Source: Parapedobacter koreensis
GTDB taxonomy: Bacteria; Bacteroidota; Bacteroidia; Sphingobacteriales; Sphingobacteriaceae
NCBI RefSeq assembly: GCF_900109365.1
Contig: NZ_FNZR01000003.1
Coordinates: 558,001 to 622,000 of the forward strand
Direction of reading: 5' to 3'
Length of the DNA stretch: 64,000 bases
Within the stretch, counting starts at the first letter, position 1. Each line of letters opens with the position of its first letter. The notes under the pieces were generated by a model that was not told where the DNA came from, did no database searches, and saw only the letters and a list, made by a program, of their open reading frames with translations. A program made the translations under genes and the position numbers. Shown piece after piece: positions 44,038 through 53,275 of the stretch.

Positions 44038-46023
44038 ATGAAAACCTACTTGACCTTGGCCTATCTTGCCTTTTTTCCCTACTACTTGGTTGCGCAAGAC
44101 TTTGCTTTTGGCTCCCTTAGCCCGGAAGATATTAAACTCGCCAAAAACGACTTGGACAGCTTCTCCAATGCAGCCGTACTTAACGAGTACGGTAAAGCTT
44201 TCATGCTGTATAACGATACGAAAGGTATCACTGAGTTGTACGTGGACTACCACGTTCGCATTAAAATCTTTAATAGAGACGGCTATAAGCATGCAGATAT
44301 TGTGTTGCCTGCTTATAAAGATGACACAGGTGAGCGGGTTGATGTCCTGTCTGATATTACGGCAGCCACCATTAATATTGTCGATGGGCGCGTGGTGTCT
44401 ACACCGTTGGATAAAGGTCAGCTATTTAAGGAAGAAGTAAGCAAATATTTGACCCATACCAAATTTACCTTCCCGGATTTGCAGGATGGCAGTATCGTGG
44501 AATATAGCTATCGGTTGGTTTCTCCACATATCTTTAATTTCAGGACTTGGTACCTGCAGGAAGACATCCCCAAAATCAACAGCACTTTTGAAGCGGTCAT
44601 TCCCGGGCTTTATACCTATAACGTCGTTTTACGGGGGCCATATCCGCTCACTACGCAAGATGCCAAGTTGCATAAGGGCGGTTTCCGGATTGCTGGCCGC
44701 GACATTGATTGCTCACGGATGATCTACGGGATGCGTAATATCCCAGCTTTTGTATCGGAAGATTATATGACAGCTGCAAGCAATTTTAAGTCAGCTATTT
44801 ATTTTGAACTGTCCGACATCTATCAGTTGAGTGGGGCGAATTTGAAAATCACTAAAGAATGGCGAGACGTCGATCGCGAATTGGTGAGCAGTCCGGACTT
44901 CGGTGGCCAAATGAAACGGGATAATGTGTTTAAACCCTTGCTGGCGAATATATTGAAAGACGCGTCGGATGATATGGATAAGGCCAAAGCTGTGTATCGG
45001 TACGTCCAGCAAAACATCAAGTGGAACCGCTACCTCGGGAAATATGCCGAAAGCAATGTCAAGGCTGCGCTGGAAAGTCGATCGGGTAATATTGGCGATA
45101 TCAATCTCGCCTTGATAGCCGGATTGACTGCCGCTGGATTGGATGCCGAAGCGGTGCTGGTCTCGACCCGGGATAACGGCGTGGTCAATGAAGTGCATCC
45201 GGTGTTGAGTGATTTCAATTATGTGGTGGCCAAGGTGAATATTGATGGCGCATACCACCTGCTTGATGCCTCGGATCCACTGCTCCCGTTCGGGTTACTC
45301 CCCTTACATTGTGTCAATGGTAAGGGACGCGTCATCAATTTGAAAAAACCTTCCTATTGGGTCACATTGCAATCGTCTCAAAAATCCACAACCCAATATA
45401 CATTCAATGCAATGCTGCATACCGATGGAATGTTAAAAGGAAAACTGGTGACACAAAGCAAAGGCTATGCGGCGTACCGTAAGCGGCAAGAGCTGGCCAA
45501 CTACAACACGGTGGAGGAGTACATCGAACACGTAGACGAGACGCTGGCCAGCGTGGATATCCTCAATGGCGAAATCAGCGGATTGGAAAATCTGGAAGCA
45601 CCTTTGGTAGAAAGTTATGAGGTGGAATTAAAATTGCATGCGGATAGCCTTGGCCAGGAAATGTCCTTTAATCCTTTCTTCATTAATCGGTTAAACAAAA
45701 ATCCATTTAACCTGGATGAACGGACGTATCCCGTGGACATGGGGGCTGCCAGCGAAGAGCGCGTGCTGCTCACCATTAAATTACCGGGGAATTATGAAGT
45801 AACGGCCAAGCCCGATGATTATAACCTGGCGCTGGCAGATCAGGGTGGCAGGTACCTGACACAAACGGAGCTGCTGGAGGATACGTTTTCTTTTTCGCAA
45901 CTGCTGGCGCTCAACCACGCCACTTACCCGCCCGAAAGTTATTTTGCGCTGAAGGAACTTTTCAGCCGTATCATCCAACAGGAAAAAATCGATGTGGTGC
46001 TACGTAAATTGACGGAAGAATGA
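44038..46023 (+). CDS. DUF3857 protein with a degenerate transglutaminase-like domain
   Basis: A 661-residue exported protein (signal 1-19, ending YLVAQ). Residues about 40-260 are the DUF3857 beta domain. A transglutaminase-like core lies at about 305-430 (YRYVQQNIKWNRYLG), and a long DUF2569-like beta region ends the protein. At the catalytic Cys position it reads SGNIGDINLAL, and the His position is FNYVVAKV, so both Cys and His are replaced; only the Asp (LLDASDP) remains. It should be non-enzymatic. It overlaps the next gene by 4 bases and faces away from mreB. Confidence 0.85.
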   Translation: MKTYLTLAYLAFFPYYLVAQDFAFGSLSPEDIKLAKNDLDSFSNAAVLNEYGKAFMLYNDTKGITELYVDYHVRIKIFNRDGYKHADIVLPAYKDDTGERVDVLSDITAATINIVDGRVVSTPLDKGQLFKEEVSKYLTHTKFTFPDLQDGSIVEYSYRLVSPHIFNFRTWYLQEDIPKINSTFEAVIPGLYTYNVVLRGPYPLTTQDAKLHKGGFRIAGRDIDCSRMIYGMRNIPAFVSEDYMTAASNFKSAIYFELSDIYQLSGANLKITKEWRDVDRELVSSPDFGGQMKRDNVFKPLLANILKDASDDMDKAKAVYRYVQQNIKWNRYLGKYAESNVKAALESRSGNIGDINLALIAGLTAAGLDAEAVLVSTRDNGVVNEVHPVLSDFNYVVAKVNIDGAYHLLDASDPLLPFGLLPLHCVNGKGRVINLKKPSYWVTLQSSQKSTTQYTFNAMLHTDGMLKGKLVTQSKGYAAYRKRQELANYNTVEEYIEHVDETLASVDILNGEISGLENLEAPLVESYEVELKLHADSLGQEMSFNPFFINRLNKNPFNLDERTYPVDMGAASEERVLLTIKLPGNYEVTAKPDDYNLALADQGGRYLTQTELLEDTFSFSQLLALNHATYPPESYFALKELFSRIIQQEKIDVVLRKLTEE

Positions 46024-47918
46024 GGGTAGCGATAATGTTGATGATGCTGTGGATGGTGATACGTGATGGCTATGCACAACAGGGGTATGCTGTATCGGCA
46101 ATACCTGCGATGCTGAAGAGCCGGGCTGATGCAGTAGTACGCCAGGAGACCATCGTTGCAGACATGCTGGCGGCTACCAAGGTTCGCTACCAAGTGAAAC
46201 AGGCTGTCACGGTATTCAACCGATCGGGGGAAAATAAGGCCCGGCTGGTGATCTATTACGATAAAAATGTCGCGATTAAGCGCATCGCCGGAAAGGTATT
46301 TGACGCAGACGGTCTTCAGGTGGGTAAATTTACACAGCGGGATTTTACGGATGAAAGCGCAGTAAGCAGCTTTTCGTTATATGAAGACACCCGCGTGAAG
46401 CATTTCCTGCCTGCGATGACGTCCTATCCATATACCGTGGAATATGAATATGAGTTGGAACTTAAACAAAACTTGATCATCCCAGCTTGGCGACCCGATG
46501 CCTACCGGGATGTGGCTGTGGTGCACAGCCAATATACATTTATCTGTGATCCGGCGGATGACGTGCGCGTGAAAGCGACTAATTATAAGGGGGATCCGGA
46601 GGTAAGTAATGCGGATGGCCGAAAAGCCCTGACATGGACGGCAATCCATATTCCGGCGCAGCGGTACGAGCCTTTCAGCCCTGATCCGGAAACCTACCAA
46701 ACCATGGTGAAAGTAGCGCCGGTCAACTTCAGCTACTATAAACACAATGGACATTATTCGGACTGGGGAGAGCTGGGCAAATGGACGTATGATGCACTGT
46801 TGGCTGATGGTTTGGAACTACCCGAACGGACGGTACAGGAGGTGAAACAACTCGTAACGGGTTTGGCATCTGATAAGGAAAAAGCGAAGGTATTGTACAC
46901 GTATATGCAACGTAAAACACGATATATCAGCGTGCAAATCGGTATTGGAGGGTTTAAACCCATGGCAGCCAGCGATGTGGATAGGCTGGGGTATGGCGAT
47001 TGTAAAGGTTTGGTCAATTACATGCAGGCATTGCTGAATGTAGCAGGTATTCCTTCTTATTATTGTGTGGTAGAGGCTGGAGCTACCAAACGTGATCTCC
47101 AGCCTGATTTTGCCGGCATGGAGCAAGGCAATCATGTCATTTTGTGTTTGCCATTTGAGCGGGATACGACGTGGTTGGAGTGTACCGACCAACGTATCCC
47201 GTTTGGCTTTTTGGGATCTTTTACGGACGACCGCACAGTATGGGCCTGTACGCCGGAAGGCGGACTGCTGCTGCGCACGCCACACTATGCGGTGACGGCA
47301 AGCACACAACGTAGAACTGCGGAGTTGGCGCTTGATGTTAAGGGGACAGTTTCCGGCCGCGTGGAAACGGTATTTACTGCCGGGCAATATGACAACCACT
47401 TGGAAATTGCTGAAAGCAATGGGTCGGAGCAGGTGAAGCTGTTGAAGGATGCATATGATATCGACCAGATTTCTTTTAGCCAACTTAAGTATCAAAAACG
47501 TGATGAAGCGGTGCCTACGCTGGTTGAGGCTTTCCAAGTGGCATTGGCAGCTTATGTGCCGGAGAACAATGGGCAGGTATTCCTTATTCCGAATGCTTTT
47601 AATCGGCGGAGTACAATTCCTGCCGTGAAAAACCGAGTATTGCCACTTTATATCAACCGGGGTTATACCGATGAGGATAGCATCAGCTATGCATTGCCTG
47701 AGGGTTATCACCTGTCGCAACCGGTGGAGGAAGAAATTGATAGTGCATTCGGCTATTATTATAGCGTAATCAAACAAGAAGGGAACAAAATTTCATATTA
47801 TCGCAAGTTCACACTTAACGAGGGCACGTTTCCGGCCGAACAATATGCTGATTTTTGCAGTTTCATCAACCGGGTGAGTTCTCTTGATAACTATAAGGCG
47901 GTATTAGCTAAGCGCTAA
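46020..47918 (+). CDS. DUF3857/transglutaminase-like protein, catalytic residues intact
   Basis: A 632-residue exported protein (signal 1-19, ending GYAQ). Order: DUF3857 domain, then transglutaminase core with VQIGIGGFKPM, LGYGDCKGLVNYM (Cys), GNHVILCLP (His) and TWLECTD (Asp), then a C-terminal beta region. The full Cys-His-Asp triad suggests peptide cross-linking, cleavage or amide hydrolysis in the periplasm. It shares ancestry and architecture with the gene before it and is translationally coupled to it, so an active/inactive heteromer is possible (inference). Confidence 0.87.
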   Translation: MRVAIMLMMLWMVIRDGYAQQGYAVSAIPAMLKSRADAVVRQETIVADMLAATKVRYQVKQAVTVFNRSGENKARLVIYYDKNVAIKRIAGKVFDADGLQVGKFTQRDFTDESAVSSFSLYEDTRVKHFLPAMTSYPYTVEYEYELELKQNLIIPAWRPDAYRDVAVVHSQYTFICDPADDVRVKATNYKGDPEVSNADGRKALTWTAIHIPAQRYEPFSPDPETYQTMVKVAPVNFSYYKHNGHYSDWGELGKWTYDALLADGLELPERTVQEVKQLVTGLASDKEKAKVLYTYMQRKTRYISVQIGIGGFKPMAASDVDRLGYGDCKGLVNYMQALLNVAGIPSYYCVVEAGATKRDLQPDFAGMEQGNHVILCLPFERDTTWLECTDQRIPFGFLGSFTDDRTVWACTPEGGLLLRTPHYAVTASTQRRTAELALDVKGTVSGRVETVFTAGQYDNHLEIAESNGSEQVKLLKDAYDIDQISFSQLKYQKRDEAVPTLVEAFQVALAAYVPENNGQVFLIPNAFNRRSTIPAVKNRVLPLYINRGYTDEDSISYALPEGYHLSQPVEEEIDSAFGYYYSVIKQEGNKISYYRKFTLNEGTFPAEQYADFCSFINRVSSLDNYKAVLAKR

Positions 47919-47921
47919 GTT

Positions 47922-49583
47922 TTACTCATTGATCAATATGCCGATGTAGAAATTGAAGGTGTCTACCTGAAGATTACCGGGTGCAAGCCCTGCAATGTCA
48001 ATGGGGGTGAGGCGCCGTGTAGGTTGGATAAAGCGGTATTCATCCCCCTTAATGCGTATCCGCACAGGCATGTTGAAATCCGGTTCGTCCGCAATCCAGC
48101 GGCAGAAAGCCTTGCCATCGGGATTGAAGAAAAATTCCAGCGTTGGAATGGTTGCATGACGCACATATTGTGCATAGACGCTGGATAGATCCTTGCCGGA
48201 TTGCTTGCTGATGTAATCCACAATATCCGCATAATCAACCGTGCGGTGGTAAAACTGCTTATTAAGCCCGCGTAGGATTTGCCGCCATTTTTCATCGTCA
48301 TTGATGAGGATGCGTACCATGTTGTGCAACACCCCCCCCTTGTTATACATGTCGCCGGACCCTTCGTTATTAACGTGGTAGGCACCGATTATGGGGGAAA
48401 GGTTCTGGATACCCCGGCGATTGCCATGGACATATTCCTGGCTGGCCCGCTTGCCGTAATGGTAGTCAATATAAAGCGATTCGGAATAGTTGGTGAAGCT
48501 CTCGTGTATCCACATATCAGCGAGATCCTTGGAGGTGATGTTGTTGCCAAACCATTCATGTCCTGACTCGTGGATGATGATGAAATCCCACTTGTTGCCC
48601 CAGCCGGTACCGGATCCGTCGCGGCCTAGGTAACCGTTTTGGTATTTATTGCCATAGGCCACGGCGCTTTGGTGTTCCATGCCGAGGTGGGCGGTTTCAA
48701 CCAGTTTATAGCCGTCTTCATAAAATGGATAAGGGCCAAACCAGTATTCAAAGGCACGGAGCATCGGTTTGACGTTGGCATCAAAATGCGGCTTGGCCTT
48801 TACTTCGTTTTCACGGAGCACCCAATAATCGAGATCGAGCACCCCCTGCTCACCGTGGAAGGTATCTGCGAAGTGGACATAATCCCCGATGTTGGCGGCT
48901 ACATTATAATTGTTGATGGGATTGCTGACAAACCAATTGAAACGAGTATAACCATCGCCGAGATCCTGACGGCCACGGAATCGGCCGTTTGACACATTGG
49001 TGAGTCCCTGTGGGACGCTGATGCTGATGAGCATGCTGTCTACCTCGTCAGATTGGTGGTCTTTATTAGGCCACCATACACTCGCTCCCAACCCCTGGCA
49101 GGCCGTGGCTATCCAATGCTTGCCATTGCTGTCTTTCTTGAAATCAAAGCCCCCGTCCCAAGGCGCGCGCTTGGCCTGTATAGGATTGCCGGAATAGTAT
49201 ACGGCGAACGAGTCTAACTGCCCTTTGGCCACCTGCGCGGGAAAGTCGATAAATACGGCGTTGTATTCCCGCTGGAAGGGTAGTTCCCGTCCATGGTATA
49301 CCACGCGGTCAATGCGTAGGTTGTCAAACAAATCGAATTGCAAACGGGAGAAATCTTCGACGGCTGTGAAGCGGAATAGGTTGGATCCGCTGATATAGCG
49401 CGCATCCGGATCGACCTTGACATCAAGATGGTAGTAATTAATGTCATAGCAGGTGCGCAACGGCGTGAGCTGCCCACGTAGGGAGTCGGCCCGGCTAAAT
49501 AATTGGCTTGCCGGAACAAACAGTTGGGCATTGGCCTGTGCGGATACCGCTAATAAACAAATGAGGATGAATGAATAGTTCAT
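47922..49583 (-). CDS. M1-family zinc metallopeptidase (aminopeptidase)
   Basis: A 553-residue exported protein. The ATG at 49583 gives a good signal peptide (MNYSFILICLLAVSAQANAQ); an earlier start would place 11 charged residues before it. GMEHQSAV near residue 302 is the substrate-binding loop, and HESGHEWFG (zinc ligands His338 and His342, Glu339) with the downstream Glu in WIHESFTNYSES completes the site. The C-terminal helical domain of larger M1 enzymes is reduced. It releases N-terminal residues from peptides. Last of three consecutive peptidase genes; 3 bases separate it from the convergent DUF3857 gene. Confidence 0.92.
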   Translation of the reverse strand: MNYSFILICLLAVSAQANAQLFVPASQLFSRADSLRGQLTPLRTCYDINYYHLDVKVDPDARYISGSNLFRFTAVEDFSRLQFDLFDNLRIDRVVYHGRELPFQREYNAVFIDFPAQVAKGQLDSFAVYYSGNPIQAKRAPWDGGFDFKKDSNGKHWIATACQGLGASVWWPNKDHQSDEVDSMLISISVPQGLTNVSNGRFRGRQDLGDGYTRFNWFVSNPINNYNVAANIGDYVHFADTFHGEQGVLDLDYWVLRENEVKAKPHFDANVKPMLRAFEYWFGPYPFYEDGYKLVETAHLGMEHQSAVAYGNKYQNGYLGRDGSGTGWGNKWDFIIIHESGHEWFGNNITSKDLADMWIHESFTNYSESLYIDYHYGKRASQEYVHGNRRGIQNLSPIIGAYHVNNEGSGDMYNKGGVLHNMVRILINDDEKWRQILRGLNKQFYHRTVDYADIVDYISKQSGKDLSSVYAQYVRHATIPTLEFFFNPDGKAFCRWIADEPDFNMPVRIRIKGDEYRFIQPTRRLTPIDIAGLAPGNLQVDTFNFYIGILINE

Positions 49584-49594
49584 GTTTTGTTGTC

Positions 49595-51802
49595 TTACCG
49601 TCCACCTGGCGGGCAATGTTGTCTGAGGAAATTAGTGTACAGGGTGGAGAGGTGGTGGGATGTTCCTTCTCCTTCGCTGATGCTGTGGCTCCTGTTGGGG
49701 TAGGCCATGAGCGAGAATTGCTTATTATAGCTGATCAGTTCGTTGATGAGCAATTCGGCATTCTGGTAGTGCACATTGTCATCCCCGGTACCATGGATAT
49801 ACAACAGGTGGCCCCGGAGATGCCGCGCGTGGGTCACCGGTGAACCCTCGACAAACGGCTTGCGGTCTTCTTGGGGAATACCCATGTAGCGTTCTTGATA
49901 GATGTTGTCATACATCAGTTGGTTGCCTACGGCGGCTATGGCAATGCCGGTTTGGTAAATTTCGGGATATTGAAAGAGGAGGTTGAGTGTGGATGAGCCA
50001 CCGCCGCTCCATCCCCACACAGCAACCCTGGTGGAATCCACAAAGGGCCAGTTCAGGATTTCCCTGGCGGCCATGGCCTGGTCACGGACATTCAGGATGC
50101 CAATATTTTTATAGATGGCCTTGCGCCACGCTCGACCCTTTGGCGCAGGAGTACCACGGTTTTCTACGGAGATGTAGAGGTAGCCATCGCCTGCCATATC
50201 CCCTTGATAGAGTCGGTTGGCGCTGGTGCCATAGCTGTCTACAACCGTCTGCCCTGCGGGCTCACCATAGACATAAAAAACTACGGGATATTTTTTGCTG
50301 GGATCAAAGGCTGTGGGTTTTACCATCCAGCCATCCATCTCGATACCATCTGTGGTAGTCACCTTGAAAAACTCCACGCGGCGCTCCTCCGCAGGCACTT
50401 CATGGTACTGTCCGTCAACATACGTCTTGTGATCCGGCAGGCTTACCACGTGCCCACGGCTGATGGCCGTATGGCTGCTGTATTGGTGCAAGGCAATCAT
50501 ACCATTGGGGGAGATGGTGTAGTCGTGGGTGCCTTCTTGCCCTTCGGGAGTGATTCGTTCGGCTGTGCCGCCCGCCAGCGCTACGCGATATAAGTACCGC
50601 TGCGTGGCGTTTTCGGGTGAGGCTGAAAAGTAGACATAGCCCTTTGCTTCATCAATGCGGGCAATATTAATAACATCGTAATCGCCGGGGGTGAGGAGCT
50701 TTTCATTGCCTTGGCGGTCGATGCGGTACAGGTGCCGCCAACCGTCCTTTTCACTTACCCAGATAAATGCCTTTCCGCCATCTATCCATTCCCATCCAGC
50801 GGGATCGTCATCGTTCCACCGCCCTTTGACGTCAATCCAAGCTTCATCCGTTTCTTGGTAAATCCGCGTACATTGGCCATCCACCACATTGGCAAGGTAC
50901 ACGTTGCTCTCCTGTTGCTTGCGATCGAGCTGCTGAATAATCAGTTGGTCGCCGTTGGCCGCCCATTCCATCCGGGGTAGGTAATGTTGCACGGGGTCAC
51001 CGGGTATACTCATCTTGACTATCCGTTCATTGGCGATATCTACAACGGAAATAAAAGCGCCGCTGGGTGTTTCGCCCACTTTAGGGTATTCTACAGGGAT
51101 GGTGTAGGAATATGCTGAATCGGTATTGTTGATCAATAGAAAATTACGGATGGTACGTGCATCAATGGTCCAAAAAGCAATTTTTCGGCCGTCGGGCGAC
51201 CAACGGAATCCATCGCGGCAACCGAATTCTTCCTCATAAGCCCAGTCAAACGTGCCATGGATAATGCGATCGGTGCCATCCTGTGTCAGGGCTGTAACGG
51301 TTCCGCTGTCGAGATCTTCCACATACAAGTTGTGATCGCTCACATAGGCTACTTTGCTACCATCGGGTGAGAGCTTGGCATACATCAGGGATGATGATGG
51401 AAAACGTGTGCCTACTTGTTTGAGTGTATTGGCCCGGCGGTTGTATACCCAGTAGTCGCCCCGGGTGTCATACCGCCATACACGCATGGTATTGGTACTG
51501 ATGAGGATGTTATTTCGGTCTTGCGACAGGGAAAAGCGCCTCACGGCTAATGGGGCTGTGCCGTCAGCAGGAGTAAGCGCAGCTTTTGAAGCCAATACGG
51601 TATGCTGTTGGGGATTGATCACGGATGCTTCGATAATCTCATCCTGTTCCAGTGTAATGATCGCCCGGCCGTCAACCGACCACTGTGTCTGCTGGCCGAA
51701 TTGGGCATTCACTACGTGGTTTATCCCCAAAGTGCATACCGTGAATACAAAAAGTACATACCATGTACTAAAAATGGCTCTACGGATATTATTCATATAC
51801 AT
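49595..51802 (-). CDS. Dipeptidyl-peptidase IV-family serine peptidase (S9)
   Basis: A 735-residue exported protein with an N-terminal signal or anchor (about 7-32). The eight-bladed DPPIV propeller fills about 70-470, including the double-Glu segment DWAYEEEFGC used to bind substrate N-termini. The hydrolase domain contains WGWSGGGSS (nucleophile Ser), HGTGDDNVH (Asp) and NRSHSISEG (His). It removes X-Pro or X-Ala dipeptides. Spacing is 11 bases to the M1 gene and 28 bases to the M24 gene. Confidence 0.93.
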   Translation of the reverse strand: MYMNNIRRAIFSTWYVLFVFTVCTLGINHVVNAQFGQQTQWSVDGRAIITLEQDEIIEASVINPQQHTVLASKAALTPADGTAPLAVRRFSLSQDRNNILISTNTMRVWRYDTRGDYWVYNRRANTLKQVGTRFPSSSLMYAKLSPDGSKVAYVSDHNLYVEDLDSGTVTALTQDGTDRIIHGTFDWAYEEEFGCRDGFRWSPDGRKIAFWTIDARTIRNFLLINNTDSAYSYTIPVEYPKVGETPSGAFISVVDIANERIVKMSIPGDPVQHYLPRMEWAANGDQLIIQQLDRKQQESNVYLANVVDGQCTRIYQETDEAWIDVKGRWNDDDPAGWEWIDGGKAFIWVSEKDGWRHLYRIDRQGNEKLLTPGDYDVINIARIDEAKGYVYFSASPENATQRYLYRVALAGGTAERITPEGQEGTHDYTISPNGMIALHQYSSHTAISRGHVVSLPDHKTYVDGQYHEVPAEERRVEFFKVTTTDGIEMDGWMVKPTAFDPSKKYPVVFYVYGEPAGQTVVDSYGTSANRLYQGDMAGDGYLYISVENRGTPAPKGRAWRKAIYKNIGILNVRDQAMAAREILNWPFVDSTRVAVWGWSGGGSSTLNLLFQYPEIYQTGIAIAAVGNQLMYDNIYQERYMGIPQEDRKPFVEGSPVTHARHLRGHLLYIHGTGDDNVHYQNAELLINELISYNKQFSLMAYPNRSHSISEGEGTSHHLSTLYTNFLRQHCPPGGR

Positions 51803-51830
51803 CGTTCAAATCCATGTTTGTTGAGTTTCA

Positions 51831-53228
51831 TCAAAACGCTTCGCTCCGTATGGACTCAATCGCGGAGACAGTTTTGGCGAGCGGTTTTCCCAATATGAGG
51901 TGTCCTGTCTCGGTAATGACAACATTATCCTCAATGCGGATACCGCCAAAGTTTTTGAATGCTTCTACTTTATCATAGTGAATAAACTGGGGGAGTTTGT
52001 TTGCTGCCTTCCATTGTTCAATCAATTCGGGAATGAAATACAGTCCCGGCTCTACGGTAAGCACATAACCAGGTTGCAGCGCCTTGCCCAGCCGTAGGGA
52101 TTTCAATCCGAATGTGGTGGTATCTTTTGGAAGTGTATCGGTATAACCCACATATTGCTCACCCAGGTCTTCCATATCGTGTACGTCGAGCCCTATCATA
52201 TGGCCCGTACCACATTGGAAAAACAATGTGTGGGCACCTGCCGCCACAGCTTCGTCTGTGTCGCCATGCATCAACCCCAGCATTTTCAACCCTTCAACAA
52301 GCATCCGGCATGATAGGAAATGGATATCCAGGTAGCGCGTGCCGGGCTTGAGCGCCTCGGTAGCCGCCTGAAGTGCATGGAGGACGACTTCGTAAGCCTC
52401 TTTTTGTACCATAGTGAACCGTTTGCCAACGGGGAATGTGCGTGTGAGGTCACCGGCATACCCCATGGCAGTCTCTGCACCGGAATCGTTGAGCAGCAGC
52501 TGTCCCTCAGCCATTACGTTGCCATGGTAATGGTTGTGCAATATTTCGCCACGAACAGTAAGGATGGTAGGGTAGGCGAGGGTACCGCCAGTCTGCTGGG
52601 CAATATGGTTTACTGCCGCAGCGAGTTGATATTCAGCCATACCAGGACGAGCGAGCCGCATGGCCTCCAAGTGCATGGCAACGCTGGTATCTACGGCCTT
52701 TTCGATTTCGGCGATTTCGTCCACGGACTTGATGGATCGCTGTGCGACAACGGCCTTGATGAGTTGCACGGAGGCCGCATGTGCGACATCAAGAAGTGGT
52801 ATTGTTAATAGTTGAGCAAGCGTGATGCGGTTGGAAGCTCGGTAAGGCGGAAGGAAATGGATAGGCCTGCGTTGTTGCTGGACGGCTTGTATGGCCTGTG
52901 CCAGTGCGTTGGATGGCAGGGTATCGACGACGCCCGATTTGGCAGCTTTTTCTTTCAACGTTTCCTGCCTGCCCATCCAAACGATGGCATCCATGCTCAA
53001 TTCATCGCCGAAAATCGTGGTATGGCCCTTGTCAATATCAATGATGGCTGCCAGATCGGACGATTGGATGCCAAAGTAATAGAGAAAGGTACTGTCTTGC
53101 CGGAATGGATAGGCATTGTCCCTAAAATTGATGGGACTTTCACTATTGCCCAACAGCAGGATGATGCCAGCGGAAACCTGTTTTGACAGTGTTTCCCTGC
53201 GCGTGGTGTATGTTTGTTCAGTAAACAT
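51831..53228 (-). CDS. Xaa-Pro aminopeptidase (aminopeptidase P, M24B)
   Basis: A 465-residue protein without a signal peptide. The N-terminal AMP_N domain (FRDNAYPFRQDSTFLYYFGI) is followed by the pita-bread metallopeptidase domain with its metal ligands: two Asp in LLNDSGAETAMGYAGDLTR, His in CGTGHMIGLDVHDME, and Glu in TVEPGLYF and GGIRIEDNVVI. It removes N-terminal residues before proline. It is the first gene of the peptidase group, with a TAGCTTTG box just upstream. Confidence 0.93.
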   Translation of the reverse strand: MFTEQTYTTRRETLSKQVSAGIILLLGNSESPINFRDNAYPFRQDSTFLYYFGIQSSDLAAIIDIDKGHTTIFGDELSMDAIVWMGRQETLKEKAAKSGVVDTLPSNALAQAIQAVQQQRRPIHFLPPYRASNRITLAQLLTIPLLDVAHAASVQLIKAVVAQRSIKSVDEIAEIEKAVDTSVAMHLEAMRLARPGMAEYQLAAAVNHIAQQTGGTLAYPTILTVRGEILHNHYHGNVMAEGQLLLNDSGAETAMGYAGDLTRTFPVGKRFTMVQKEAYEVVLHALQAATEALKPGTRYLDIHFLSCRMLVEGLKMLGLMHGDTDEAVAAGAHTLFFQCGTGHMIGLDVHDMEDLGEQYVGYTDTLPKDTTTFGLKSLRLGKALQPGYVLTVEPGLYFIPELIEQWKAANKLPQFIHYDKVEAFKNFGGIRIEDNVVITETGHLILGKPLAKTVSAIESIRSEAF

Positions 53229-53236
53229 GGGACTTT

Positions 53237-53244
53237 CAAAGCTA
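53237..53244 (-). promoter_or_regulatory. Candidate -7 box of the peptidase operon
   Basis: TAGCTTTG on the minus strand lies 8 bases before the ATG of the M24 gene. It matches TAnnTTTG but no TTG occurs at the proper distance. If used, the leader would be only a few bases long. Confidence 0.35.
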
Positions 53245-53275
53245 ATAAAAGATAGTGGATAAAAAGTAACGGATG

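Noticed and set aside
46818-47777. Long minus-strand open frame of 319 codons inside the DUF3857/transglutaminase gene
   Set aside because: It is antisense to a protein with clear domain motifs, has no start context and its translation shows no family features; a shadow of the GC-biased codons on the other strand.
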